64,000 nucleotides of DNA from Spirodela intermedia (Eukaryota > Streptophyta > Magnoliopsida > Alismatales > Araceae): the NCBI GenBank assembly GCA_902729315.2, contig LR746264.1, forward strand, positions 7,595,878-7,659,877, read 5' to 3'. Below are positions 12,901-27,900 of the stretch, in pieces. The translations under genes were made by a program, and so were the position numbers. Under the pieces are notes generated by a model that saw nothing but the letters and a program-made list of their open reading frames with translations, did no database searches and was not told where the DNA came from. The first letter of the stretch is position 1. Each line of letters begins with the position of its first letter.

Positions 12901-15900
12901 CTGCTTGCCTATTCTTTAGGAGTGTCAGGTTTAGGTTGCATTGTAGCCCAGAATGTTGATAATTTAGTGTGTCAGGAGAACCTATATTTTCATGATGGCA
13001 GAAGTGAGCCTTGGTTTGAAAGAGTGTTTGTTGTTATTTGGGTTCTTCGATGCAAATATTTTACCTCTGTCACAGTCCTCTGGATCATTGCATTTGCTTC
13101 TATGCTTCCAAAATTCAGCGTCTTTTCTTTACTCCCACTGTTATAGATGTACGTGCTTTAGGGCCTTGCCTGTAGTTTTTTCTGTATATTATCGATCTTT
13201 TTCTTTTACATTCCAGGTGTTAACTCTTTCTATGCCATTTGATAACATCTGCTTCTATTGGCGAGAAAAAACTTATGTTTGAGTTAGGGTTCGCATGATT
13301 TTCTGTAGCTAGTTGAGATTGTGCATATTGAATGACTCAGATGGGCATGAACACCAAGAATTAGTACCCATGTACGTTAACTGTTTTGGTGTTTATTGAA
13401 GACATTCGCTAATTTCATGATTTCCTGTGATTGTTAGGTTGGTTAATTTTCCTGATGTCTTTCTATATTCAAATATTCTATAAACCAGCTTTCTTTTATG
13501 ACTCATAGGATCCTAAAAGGAAGGTCCACAAGCCTGTAAAAGGTCTACTGAAGTTGGAAATTGAAAAGCTTCAAGCAGACCTTATTGATGCCGACAACAT
13601 GTCTGAAAGTGGCAGTCTAACCAATGGTTCAATTGACATTGGGGATCGACCTGGTAATCCTGCCTTTCTCAGGTACCCAAGTGGCACTGATGGACCTAGG
13701 AACGCGAATCACAGAAATAATGCTATGGCTAATGGAAAAGAGGTGAACCGGAACAGACTGAATGGTACAGGAAATTATTGTGGCATTACCACTGATGTAA
13801 GCAGTTAATGGTTTTAGAATACTCAAATTCGAATTAAATTTATCTATTCTGGTGTTATGATCTTGCTTTGCTACATTTTGGAGCATTAAAATTACCGCAT
13901 TTTTTGAGATGAGAGCTTACAGAAGTTTGCCCTTGTTCTGGATTTTTTTCTTGCAAAACTTGTGGGCATTCTGTAGTAGCGACTTTAAGTTATTTTTTTA
14001 ATTTAATGGAGTTTAACAATGTGCAGAAGGGCAATTCAAAAGGTGGACAAGTGACCTATTTTCTACGTGTTATCCATGGTTTCCATTTAAGAAGCATGAA
14101 ATATAATGGTTAGGAATTGTGAGGTTCATAATCATTTTTTAGTTTTCTTTTTCTATCTCACAGCCATTCATGCATGTCATGGGATATCATGTGCAAATAG
14201 TTTCGTAACAATTCTAGTTCGAATGTGGTGACAGATCATTAAAATTTTCCGCATGTACATTGAGACACATGGCTCGAATTTTACTGAGGGTTCATTCTTG
14301 GTGAAGCAGAACAGGAGCGTAATTTATGCAACTCTTTGCAGAGTACTTATGCTGATATTTTAAGTGTTATTTGAGACATTGATGGAAATGAAATCCCATG
14401 GCCATAATTTTGAACGAGTATTCTTTACGTGGGAAAGATTTTGGTTTCCTTTTTTTTCCCGTAGGTAAGAAATTCGTGTTGTTTCGCTAGAGACGCCCCA
14501 TCCTTTTCTCATGTACTACCTCATAACAGTCATTATTAATTTAGACTCATAACGCGAAACATGAATTTCTTCTTTTTCATTTAGCAGTTCATCACAGTTT
14601 ATTTATATTGCTGCCTTTCTTACCATATTCTTTGCACAAATGTTCCATAGTCCCGCTGAGAAAATATTTACGTTTTCTGACGCTCAATTTTTTCTTATAT
14701 TGACGTCTGATGCTTGACCACTTCTAGCTAATTTCATTAACGACAGTCACATGTGTGTGGCAGATTCATGTTTTTGATTTTCGCACAATGACAAGGAGCG
14801 AGCCATTTTCACAACTTTTGCATAGTCTCTATGTATACCCCTTGTCTGTTAATTTGAGTCGGAAAAAGAATTTGTTTATACGAGTGGAGTTGAGAAAAGA
14901 TGATGTTGATATCCGGCGACCACCCTTAGAAGTATGTCCTTTTTCTGTGCTGGATATTTTGCAATTTAATTAATGAAATAATCTGATAGTTTTACTTTCT
15001 TCTTGGAAGTCTGTGTATTCGAGGGATCCAGATGCAGCACTTCAGAAATGGTCTCACACTCAAGTTGCTGTCAGTGCTAAGCTTGCAAGCTTCCATGACG
15101 AATTTAAAATATCACTTCCGGCTATTATGACTCCTCAACATCACCTTTTGTTTACCTTTTTTGATGTTGACCTTCAAATGAAACTCGAGGCTCCAAAACC
15201 TGTAAGGACAATTAGTCTTTCGGATTGATTCAGACGTATTACTGTGTCCTTTATCTTTTACTTTTCTGATAATTATTCGGTTTACTAATGCATAATTTTT
15301 AGTATTATTGATCTTTTAACCAATATTTGATTTTACAGGTGGTCATAGGTTATGCAGCACTTCCTTTGTCTACCCACGCTCAGTATGTGTCATTTCATCA
15401 AATCCGTCTTCCTTTTCTTCTATTGTGTCGTCTGTGAATTAGTTGGTTTTGGGCTAAAAATTATCTTGGTGTTCGTTAAAAAAATGTTTCCTGATTGGTC
15501 AAGCATCATCATAACTAGTATGTAATCTTCAGTTCATTGTTTGAGTGAGCTATCATTTAGATCGAGTGAAAGTGGCTTTAAAACTAAAATTATATTACAA
15601 AAAGTTTGAAGTATCTATCCAAACATTGAAAATCTGAAGTTCAGCTGTGGGGGTCAAAGGTCAAACATAAGGAGTTTTTTGAGATCCCTGTTCTCTTAAG
15701 TTCTCTTTATGCTAATAATAGCATAATTCTAAATAGGGAAAGTTCCTTATTCTCAATGTATTCATACTAGCATGTCAATTCCTAGTGCTAAAAATCAATT
15801 AATCACCAGTATTGATAATCTTTCAGGTATGAACTCAATCCACTGCTTAAAAAGGTTTTGAAGGTTGGCAAAAAACCCTAGGAGGATATGCAGAGAAAAA

Positions 15901-18900
15901 ACTCGACTCGTATTCACATCTTAGATAACTGTTATATACAAGTACCAGTGCCATAACCAAGTAAACTACCTAACAACCAGGAAACGAACCAACAAATTAG
16001 GAAACGATCCAACCAACAATCAAGCTCCCTATTGTATGTTCTTTCCTAAAGATGATATTACTAACCTGTGAGACCAGATGTGTTGACAAATTCTTCTTTC
16101 TTTGGGCAGAGTTATGCCTTCTAAGGTTCTAGTTATTTTGTCATATGCTGGAAGCAGTGTGTGTTAATTTTTTTCTTGGCTTTGTTACCCTTGTTGGCGG
16201 TAATTTTTTGTGTTTTTGTTCCGTGCCCATCCTCCTCTTGTTATAATCTTTAATATTTTCACTTGGACCATATTTTTATTCGAGGGTGCTGTTATTTGAA
16301 TTTGATGAAAACGAAAATGTAGATTGGATGGCGTTGATGTAAGTAAATTATTGGAATTTTCTTTTGTGTGCGTCATATTTTTTAGTTCAAATCATTGTGG
16401 CGTTGACCTGACCAAGATTATATTTACAGGCTGCAATCTGATGTATCTTTGCCTATATTTAGAGAAGTTGCTCCACATTATCTCCAGGATGGTAGCAAGG
16501 TATTGTTGTGTCAATTATGAACCAGTTTCCTGAGTCAATATCATTTTATTGCATATTCTTGCAGTTTTCCCAACTCATTGTTTACATTTACATTACCAAA
16601 TCATAGGGTAATGTGTTTGCTATCACCATTGGCCATTTTTAATTTCTTCAATTTCTGTTTATATAAATGCGGGAACGTGCATCATATACATGTGTTTAAT
16701 AACAAATCGACCGTGCATCATATACATGTATATTATATGGCGGCGACTTGTTTGGTTGTGAGATCAATTACCTGACAATAAGAGTTATTGCATTGATCTG
16801 TTTGCAGGAGAGGTATTTGGAGGACGGAAAAAATGTTTTTAAACTGCGTTTAAGGTTATGCTCCTCATTGTATCCAATCAATGAGAGAATCAGAGATTTC
16901 TTCTTGGAATATGATAGACATATGCTGGGAACAAGCCCCCCTTGGGGATCTGAGCTTCTTGAGGTACTAATTGTTACTCTTATTTCTTTTTTTTATTACT
17001 CAGTGCCTTCAAATTATTTATGTCATATGCATTGTAATTTTTTAATGGTTGCTCTTGCTGTTCATCTGATATGTGTTTTTTCTGTCTAGAGTTTTCCTTG
17101 GATAGCTATTCCTCTAAAATGGTTTCCTTCGTAGTGTGATATTGCAATAATACTTATTTCTATTTACTTCTTGTCTTCTAAGATGCTTGCTGGTTACCCC
17201 ATGTATGTTGAATCATATCTGATCTCGACGTGGTCAAAATACCACCAACATATTTGTAGTTTCTGGCTTCACCTTGATTGTTTCTAGCCTGGTTTTCAGT
17301 CTGGATTCCTTATCTAACCCATTTCAGCTACTGTAGGGTTCAGCCAACGTATTGATGGAAAATCGGACGATTTTTTCTGCCTCTAGGGTCTGTTAAATGA
17401 AAAGATGATGAAGAAGAGGGAATAGTTTTTTAGTAAGAAAAGAGTTTCGATAGATTTTGGTGTCATTACTTAATGTCAGCCTGGATGCACAAATTTTTGG
17501 TGCGAAATAGTGAAAATGATGCAGTGTAAATTATAGGAATGCTAAGCAGAGGTGTGTAGGATGGTAAGGTTTTTATCATATTTGTGTGAAGGTTTTCCGT
17601 TCGATTGTTGCTTACTTTCCAGCTGAAAAAAACGGCATATTTTCTACCTAGTGTGAATTTATGTTGTTTTCTTGCCCCTCACCTCATTTGTGTAAATTTT
17701 GCATGAGTTTTATAGGAATTGTTTGCATTTCAGAGCCACAGCAGAACTCTTGTTTTACTACTAAAAATTGCAACAGAACGTAACACTTATGCGGCTACAG
17801 AATTTATGCGAAAAATCCATGTAAAATGATCTCTCATCTAGAGTCTAATTATCGTGTTCTACATTGACCTTCACGATTTGTGTCGGGTACATCTGTTCAG
17901 TTAGGTAGAATTCCCTTTGTACATTGTGTAGACTCTTCATTGGATAGAACTATGATACTTGTTTAGAAAGTTCAGAGTTTGTGTAACAAATACATTATTC
18001 TTCAATTGTGCAGGCCATCAATAGCCTCAAGAATGTTGATTCAACTGCTTTACTACAATTTCTCCAGCCGATACTCAATATGCTCCTCCACCTCATCGGT
18101 GATGGTGGAGAAACTCTTCAGGTACTCTAAGGACTGTCCTTTTGTAGTTATTTGACGATAACCTGGTTTCCAGTTATTATTTTCTTGGAAGCATCTGATT
18201 GCTGACTCTTCAACAATATTTTTTAAAATGTTCAAAAGAATTATTTCACTGTTATCCTTCTAACTTTTTCTAATTTTCAGGTTGCTGCTTTTCGTGCTAT
18301 GGTGAATATCATCACTCGGTATGTTTCTCAACCGCTGGATTTTTATATATATAAGTCCATGTACATTGTCCCCAATAACAACACCCCCCAGGCGGTTTTG
18401 TTCCGTTGTTGATGGTATATAGGAAAAATTTGCGGAACCATATCATTTTGATATTTTTCCTTATTTTCCTGCGATCATTTCTTCCAGTTGAGTTGTTTGA
18501 TCATCCCTTCCACACTTTTGCAACAAAATAGATATTGCAATCAAGGAAGAGAATAAATCAATCATATTTTGTTCAAATTTGTGGTGAAGCCTGCGCTTTT
18601 GGTTTTTTTTCTTCACCTACTGACATCTTGAATGAAGTTATTGCTTGTGTGCCGAGTTGCAGTCCGAGTAATTGAAGAAATTTTGTTCATAACTTCGTTT
18701 TTCTGATCCTTAGTTCCATTGGTTGAGATAATTTGATTTGACTTCTAAAATATTGTGCAAGATGAATGTATATATAAATCAGAACAGGATTCGTCAGTAA
18801 TTATAGTAAAGTACAATATGTGTAGTCTATTTATATGGTTTTCTTAATATATAACGAAATTTGCGCTTTCTAACTGTTTCCCTTAACCTTGTATGTTATT

Positions 18901-21900
18901 AGTGTTTATCTTGAATTTAGAAGGATATATGGTCTTTGTTATTCTATCATTGACATGCATTCAAATGTAAATGTTACTAGCCACTGAATGCTTATCATGG
19001 CTCACGGCAGAAAATCAAACATACTTATCTGTGAACGTTTGGATCGTTATAAAATTGTAAGGAATGTATTATTTACATTGTCAACAGCATTGACAAATAC
19101 TCTAATCTTCTGAATTTTTGCAGGGTTCAGCAAGAATCTTCTGATAGTGCAGAAAGAAATCGTTTTCTTGTTAGCTATGTTGATTATGCATTTGATGATT
19201 TTGGTGGTCGCCAGGCGACTGTTTACCCTGGTTTGTCCACCGTATGGGGAAGCTTGGCTAGGAGTAAGGTAAAAGTTATATGTTTTCATTGCTTCTTTGA
19301 GTCATTGTCATTGCTTAGTGTATTGTCATTACACATTAGTCGGTTGTCTTTCCTCAGCAAGCTCTTTTCATAATGGCGTCTTTGTTTGACATAATGAAAA
19401 TTCTATGAATCAGAAATTGGCCGACCTCTATAATCCTCCTGTAATCCTTATGAATTGGAATTCGTCAGAATGACCTCAAATCGTATTATTTTGTAAGAGT
19501 TCAACACTGAAAATTGTTGGAGTGAATTCACTAAAAAAGAAATGAGTAATGAGAACAAGGGACCTGGAATCACATAAGATGAAGAATATGGAATGTGGGG
19601 ATATAGAAAAAAAGAACAATGACAGAAACTCCGACTCGCTTGTTGCTATCAGGCTTAGCTTCTGATGACTACAGTTGTTGGTGTTTACTTTATTTTTCTT
19701 CGTTTTATTGCTGATCCTTCTGGTTAATGATGGCAACCAGTAGAAGCACTTACGCCCATTGGTGGTGACCTCAAATATGGGACCAGGGAAATAGCCATTG
19801 GCACATAGGAGTAATTTAATGGCCATTGGGACAGGAGAAACAGAAGAAACTTACCAAAGTGACGCATTTTTAACAGTATTTTTCAACAACAATTTGAACT
19901 TATAGCCATCGTCCTAACGTGGAACTGATGATATACCCTCAGTGTTTATAGCTTTAACATGGCAAGCAAGAAGTGGAAAACCCTAACCATGTACCACTGG
20001 CTAGATATTCATTCCCCTTGGAAGGGTTAGACAATTGCCCATCGAGCCTATGCTTGTTTGAAATTTCCTTGTGGAGTTACAAAAGCTGACATCTGAAGTA
20101 GGGTGCGACATCACTTTCCAGCTTGACAGTTTGTCAAAATTGAGACATTGATGTGGTCAGAAATTCAAAAAGTGCCTGCTGCATTAAGAAGGAACGCATT
20201 CTGGCAATAAACATAGATGCTGCAGTGGAGAAATATTCTGCCTGTTTACCTACACCTGTAAAGAAACCAGTATCTTTGTTCCTTGATGAGTGTGATTTCT
20301 ATGTAATACTGCATTTCTTTATCCTATTGTACAATTGTTTTTAGTTTTAAATTTTTTCACTGTAGCTTGTCCAAATTTCCCTTCTCTTGACATGAACTTT
20401 TTAGTGTTTCTTTTGCCAACATTTTGACCGTTTTCAAAAAAGGTTGCCTCCTGAGTGAGGGAATATTCTCATATTGTCTGACTTCCGATCTGCATAATTA
20501 GGAATACGATTTTTCCCTATGTTATACATAACCCTGTTGTTTTCGTGTGACTTATTGCATGCAAATGTTATGGTCTGTTGTGCAGGCGAAAGGCTATCGT
20601 GTTGGACCAGTTTATGATGACGTGTTGGCAATGGCATGGTTCTTCTTGGAGCTTATTGTAAAGTCAATGGCACTTGAACAGAACCGTCTTTGCTGTGATA
20701 ATGTTCCTCTAGGTATCTGGGACGTGCAGAATTATTCTGTTGCATGTTAGCTCGAAAATTATTTCTATCGGAACTATGATAGTGACGCTTGTTTGGAACA
20801 AATGGAGATACCATGGACGCTTGTTTGAAATAATTTTAAAGCTGCATTGATAAGCATCACGTTACTAAATACTTATGCCGATTCTTCATTAAACTCTATA
20901 AATAATGCTGCTTTTCGTCCCCGTGCTTTAACAGGTTTATTTATGGTTTAGGTGACAAACTTTTTGTATTTCATTTTGATGAATCATATGAAATTTTTAG
21001 AATTAATAACGTATACTTTTCTCTTCTCTTGCAATAGAGGAGTTTTCTAATGTTACTTGTATGTATCTGTATTTAATCTGAATGTGTCACGCTTCTTTGC
21101 AGGGGAAGACATTCCACCATTGCAGTTGAAGGAGGCTGTTTTCAGGTGTATCACGCAGTTGTATGATTGTCTTCTGACGGAGGTACATGAGCGCTGCAAA
21201 AAGGGATCAAGCTTGGCAAAGCGATTGAACAGCAGTCTGGCGTTTTTCTGCTACGATCTTTTGTCTATCATAGAGCCACGCCAAGTTTTTGAACTGGTAA
21301 ACGTCATTATATTTGACACTATAATGCACGCGTTTCTCTTTCATTTTATATTTCATTAAAATAGCATCTGCTCTAGACTGAGTCTTTTGTTTTAGTTTCT
21401 TGAGGATATATGGTGAGTCTAACAGCCAATAAAGGATTCTGTTCATTTCTGAGGTGTCTTCGTGCCCTTGAAGTGACCACCCCCTTAAACAAAGAACGTC
21501 ACATTTGTGTACAGCTGTCAATGCTATTCAAACTTAAATGGCGAGAGTTTATCTTTTGTTTCCTCAATGGCTGTGCTTTTTTTCAGCATGAGGTTAGCAC
21601 CATTTTTTTATAATTACAATCCCTAGAGTGTGAGAACCTGTACCATAGATTAGCATGTATCTTTTGCTTGTTAATAAATAGGTGAATTTTCTCATGAAGA
21701 GAATTCGTCTGCAATCCCTTTCTTTCATGAAAACAATACAGTGACATATCTCACAAAAATTGTTGGTAAGAGTGCACAAATTATAATCCTAATTGTAGAG
21801 GAATATTTTGCTTAATCTTTGGGCAGATAAACTCTCTGGTCGTGGATACTGATAAATTAAGGACAATTTGGATCGTGATTATATTGTGATGGTTATGAGA

Positions 21901-24900
21901 TTGCTAATGCCGGGATTGCTATTTTAAATCAGTAGTTGTCCTGATTCTGAGTTTATGTTTATCATGCCCACCTCTATTTCTCTTCTTTTTTTTGTTTTTT
22001 TATGCACAATCTGACATTTGTGATGCAGAATTTTTAGTAGTTGAAGTTCCATTATTCTCTTATGAAAACTAATCGCCACAACTGGATTATTTTCTAAATT
22101 TTAAAGGGATTCAATTCAATTCAATTTTATGCAATAAGAGACATGAAAAACTTCGCTTTATTGCATATTTGCAGGTTTCCTTATACATGGACAAGTTTGC
22201 TGGTGTTTGTCAATCTGTTCTGCATGACTGCAAGCTTACGTTTTTACAGATAGTATGTGATCATGATCTGTTTGTTGAGATGCCAGGAAGAGACCCTTCA
22301 GATAGGTACATAAATAAATCTGACTGAGTTTCGTTGCTCGACACAAATTGGTATTTTCCCCCTTGGAAAGATCACTTTACGGATTAGATATATTCCGAAT
22401 TGATTAGATTTGTCCATGCTTCCTGATTTGTAACACAGACATGAGCATGTGTCTTTTCTCGGTATGCATTTAGGGTATGCTAATCAAGGACTTCTATGCA
22501 GCTGACATAATCAGATCTAATACCCTGAAAATTTACTCATAAGCATGGATCCAGGTCATCAGGGACTTCCCGTGTAATATATAATCAGCCATTTATGCTC
22601 TCATATGCCATTAACCCTATGAACTTTCGGTAGGTAACTTTTATCGTTTAAATTTTTGCATCAATATTTTTACTTTCTATATATAGAACCAAAGGTACCA
22701 CAAAGCCACTGAATATCTACAGCAACCTAACAACATGTGGAACATTAGATATGAAGCTAGGAAAATAAAAATCTTTAGCCTGTTTAGTTGTGTATTTCTC
22801 ATGGTGTATGGGTTTTCATGTAATGATGACCATCTCCTTGTGCACTAGAATCTACATGGATTTAGTTACTGTGAATTACAAAGTCCTATTTTCAGGATCA
22901 AAGTTCATTGTTTAAACATAATTTCCCTTTTTCAGGAATTATCTTTCATCAGTATTAATTCATGAGCTTTTTCTCACCTGGGATCATGATGACTTAACAC
23001 AACGGGCTAAAGTAAGTCATTCGCTCCTGCTTATTGATGTGTAGTCTTGATTACGTTAGTTTTCGTTTTATCAACGGTATAATTTGTTTTCACTGAGTTG
23101 TCCTTTTGACACAAAGATGCTGTTAGTTTGATGACAACTACGTTCTGTGTTTTGCTAGGCTGCTCGAATCTTGGTGGTCCTCATGTGCAAACATGAATTT
23201 GACTCTCGTTACCAGAAGCATGAGGACAAACTATACATCGCTCAGTTATATTTTCCTCTGATAGAGCAGGTACAGTTCTGTTGAAGTTTTAGGATAGAAT
23301 TCTAGTCGTGATTGGGATTTTCTTGAAAGTTAGGTGATTTATAGCACTAATTTCTACTTAGCAAAATAGCTAGTAGTTTTACCACAAGAGGCTCAGAAGA
23401 GGTGTGGTGCTTCTTGAACCGGCAATGATTATGTGTTCATGATTTCAACCTAAAAAATCCTTTCTTCCTCATGTAGTCATACTCATGTAGACATGTGGTG
23501 TTTCACATTCTTCTAGCTTTATTTTTTTGTTCAGTCTATTTGTACTCTATATATAAGTAATGCCCCATCATATCTATTCGTCTCGTTCTCCTTTTGGAAT
23601 ATCAATCCTGTTCTTTGCTGGAAATAGCTGTATGTGGTCATTATGACAAATTTAAGTGCTTCTGTGCTGAATTCTATATTTAGTAATGTTTCAACGAACA
23701 CTTGGGGGCATCACACTTCATTTTATAATTTCTTTTAAAAAAAATTCCCTCAATGTAAATTTATTTCTTCTACTTTTCCAGATACTCGATGAGATGCCGG
23801 TCTTCTACAACCTGAATACAGTTGAAAAGCGCGAGGTCTTAATCGTCCTTTTGCAAATCATACGCAACCTGGATGATGCATCTCTCATCAAAGCGTGGCA
23901 GCAGAATATTGCGAGGACGAGATTATTTTTTAAACTCTTAGAAGAGTGTCTTATTCTTTTTGAGGTTAGTGCGCTCAAGGCTCATCACATGCATCATTTT
24001 TGTGCTGACTAAAGCCTATAATGGCGTGTCAATATAAGCCTTTGATAGGTAGAATGGACGTAATCATGATTCATAGCTGGTATCAGGTTTTTAGAGATCG
24101 TGCAAGGGCCTTCCAAATCAATCAATTTTTCAAGCTTAGTGGATTAGTGCTAATATAAGATCTTCTTTTAAATTAGACTTCGAAAAATGTCGAGACACTC
24201 ATAAGCCGATTGGTCAACCTCTCCAAAGTAATGTGCGTCTTTGATCCTATCTTGCAGCACCGGAAAACAGCTGATAGCATGCTAGTAGGCTGCAGTTCCC
24301 GCAGTCCTGATGCAGAAGGATCAACCTCTCCAAAGTATTCCGACCGGCTTTCCCCAGCAATAAATGCATACTTGTCTGAAGCTTCTCGGCAAGAAGTCAG
24401 AGTATGATTGCTAATTTTTTGTGCCAATTTGATAAATATGAATGGCCATGATGCTATTACATTTGCTATATCCTATAAACCTTGACCATTTAGTAAATTT
24501 CGGATGAGCTTAAAATCAGTGGAAAAGAGGAGCAACTTAGATTGTAGATTGGATGCTTCATAATCACTTCGCTATATGTGAAGTGATTATGCCTGAGTGA
24601 AATGTCTACCCTTCCTTATCTCAGCTTATATTTACTTTCAGGCATACATATATTGGTTGACCTCACCGTGTTCAATTGTCAAACTTTTTGTCATCCTTTT
24701 TGTCATCCTTTTCTGATATTATTGACAACTTTCATTTCCAAACTGTTGGATGTAGAACAAAGGGACACCATACAACTCGTAGATACAGTTGCCTAGCGGG
24801 TATAACCCTAGTCTTTGTGGCATATGCTAGTTGACTGTGCTATATTCGGTTGTAGTTCTCTACTTGTACGTATGTTGATAACCGGAAGGGGGGGGGGGGA

Positions 24901-27900
24901 GAGAGAGAAAGAGGTAAGAAAACAATTTCATGTATATACCGCATGATAGATGGGTTGAAGGCTGTAGCGGGGAGTAGGCACTGGGGAAAAGTTGGCAGGT
25001 TGCATCGTTCTCTCATAAAGGAAAGAATTTCCGCAGCAGGCCGGCAACAAACAGATCGTCATTGAATGAATATGCCTATTAATTTTTCTCAGTAACTTTT
25101 CTGACGATCTTCAAACAGGCTAATTACATATTTCTCCCTTAGTTATTCGTATTCTGTGACTGATTAACGCGTAATTATGCATGCTATTGCCTGTTTAGTT
25201 GAAAGATCATTCTTTTTTTTTTAAAACCTTAATTAACTGTTATTTTTCCGTCCATTAGCCACAAGGAACACCAGAGAATGGATATTTGTGGCACAGGATT
25301 AGTCCTCACCTTGGCTCTCCTACACCACCATACTCATTAAGGGAAGCTCTTGCTCAGGCTCAGTCATCTAGAATTGGTGTCTCCACTCGAGCATTAAGAG
25401 AGTCTCTTCACCCTATGCTCAGACAAAAACTGGTAGAGTAGTCTTCTCCTATAGTTTTCATTTTTTCTTATCGGTTCTATGAGCTCAGTTTTCTAAGTAT
25501 TTGTTCAGGAACTTTGGGAAGAGAATCTCAGTGCCGCTGTGAGTCTCCAGGTCTTGGAGATGACCGAAAAAATTTCAGTGGCTGCAGCATCCCATGCGGT
25601 CACCACTGATTATGGCAAGCTAGACTGCATAACTTCCATATTTATGAGCTTCTTCTCCCGAAGTCAATCGCTAGCCTTTTGGAAAGCTCTGTTTCTTGTG
25701 CTCAACAATATCTTCAGTCTCCATGGGGCGACTCTCATGGCACGAGAGAATGACCGATTTTTGAAGCAAGTCGCCTTTCATCTCCTACGGCTTGCAGTCT
25801 TTCGCAACGAGTCTGTCAGAAGAAGAGCGGTTCTCGGGCTCCAGATTCTCGTGCGAGTATGTTCCCCTCGTCGATCTTTCTCTCACGACCATTGCTTGCC
25901 CTGCTGCTGCTCATCCTAATTTACTGTCCTTGGAAACTTGTGCAGAATTCCTTCCGTTACTTCACGCACACAATGAGGCTGAGGGTCATGCTGACAATTA
26001 CACTGTCGGAGCTAATGTCCGACGTACAAGTGACTCAGATGAGATCTGATGGATCTCTGGAAGAGAGTGGAGAGGCTCGGCGTCTAAGAAGATCACTGGA
26101 GGAAATGGCAGATGAAGTGGGCAGCCCCGCCTTACTAAAAGCTTGTGGAGTTCCTCAGAATGCCCTCGAGGTCGTTCCCGAGGGTTCAGCCGACAACCGT
26201 TGGTCCTGGCCAGAGGCCAAGCATCTCTCCGACAATCTGATCCAAGCTCTTGATGCAGGCCTGGAGCACACGCTTTTGGTAAGAGATCCCATCCCTCCCC
26301 ATCAATCCAGTTTTGCGGCTCTACTAGTTTGGACGTGAATGGTAACTAATCGCCTGCCTGACGAATGGATATTGCACTTAGCACATCAACCGTTTAGTTT
26401 CGTGATCATTACATCAATACACTTGCCATGCTGAAACATAGTTGACGGACATGGCCTTGCACAGCTTGCAATGTTATGACAACAACACCAGACGTCCCTT
26501 TTTTTCCAAGTTACTTGGGTGTTAATTCGGCGGTGTTCGGGTCCGCGTTCCTTTTTAGTTGCAGTGACATACGTTCTTGTTTTGCAGGCATCTCAGATGA
26601 CCGCTGATAGATACGCGTCCGCAGAAAGCTTTCACAAGCTAGCAATGGCCTATGCGCCCGTCCCGGACCTCCACATAATGTGGTTACTGCATTTATGCGA
26701 CGCGCATCAGGAGATGCAGTCCTGGGCTGAAGCCGCTCAGTGCGCAGTAGCGGTCGCCGGAGTAATCATGCAGGTTGACTTGACCTGGTTGCGGGGGATG
26801 AAATTCAGACTAGTCGTGACATTTTTTTTTTGCTTCTCTCTAAAATCCCTTATTTGTTGCAGGCTCTTGTTGGAAGGAACGATGCCGTCTGGAGCGGAGA
26901 CCACGTGGCCTCCTTGCGTAAGATATGCCCCATGGTCAGTGACTCCATTATTGCCGAGGCTTCTGCTGCCGAGGTAGAAGGCTACGGGGCATCCAAGCTC
27001 ACCGTGGACTCCGCGGTCAAGTACCTGCAGCTCGCGAATAAGCTGTTTTCCCAGGCGGAGCTCTACCATTTCTGCGCCGGCATCCTGGAGCTCATAATCC
27101 CCGTCTACAAGAGCAGGAGATCGTTCGGGCAGCTCGCCAAATGCCACACGTCCCTTACCAACGTCTACGAGTCGATCCTCGAGCAGGAGGCCAGCCCGAT
27201 CCCGTTCATCGACGCCACTTACTACCGGGTCGGATTCTACGGGGAGCGATTCGGGAAGCTGGACCGAAAGGAGTACGTTTACAGAGAACCGCGGGACGTG
27301 CGACTGGGCGACATAATGGAGAAGCTTAGTCACATCTACGAGGCCAAGATGGACGGGAACCACACCCTCCACATCATACCAGACTCCAGGCAAGTGAACG
27401 CCGAGGACCTGCAGCCTGGCGTCTGCTACCTGCAGATAACAGCGGTGGATCCCGTTATGGAGGACGAGGACCTGGGAAGCCGACGAGAGAGGATATTCTC
27501 TCTCTCGACCGGCAGTGTGCATGCCCGCGTCTTCAACCGCTTCCTCTTCGACACTCCATTCACGAAAAATGGCAAGACGCAGGGGGGCCTGGAGGATCAG
27601 TGGAAGCGCCGCACCGTCCTTCAGACGGAGGGGTCGTTCCCCGCGCTGGTGAACCGGCTTTTGGTGACCAAATCCGAGTCCCTGGAGTTCTCTCCGGTTG
27701 AGAATGCCATCGGCATGATTGAGACCCGGACCGCCGCACTAAGGAACGAGCTCGAAGAACCTCGCAGCTCAGAAGGCGACCAGCTGCCGAGGCTCCAAAG
27801 TCTTCAGAGAATTCTCCAAGGCAGCGTGGCTGTTCAGGTACTTATCATCTTCATCTTCGTTAAACCTCTGGGGAAATCTAATCTTTTTGAGAATGCAGCC

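Noticed and set aside
26737-27522. 261-codon minus-strand open frame
   Set aside because: It is the antisense shadow of SPK1 exon 29, a GC-rich exon with clear DHR2 homology on the + strand.
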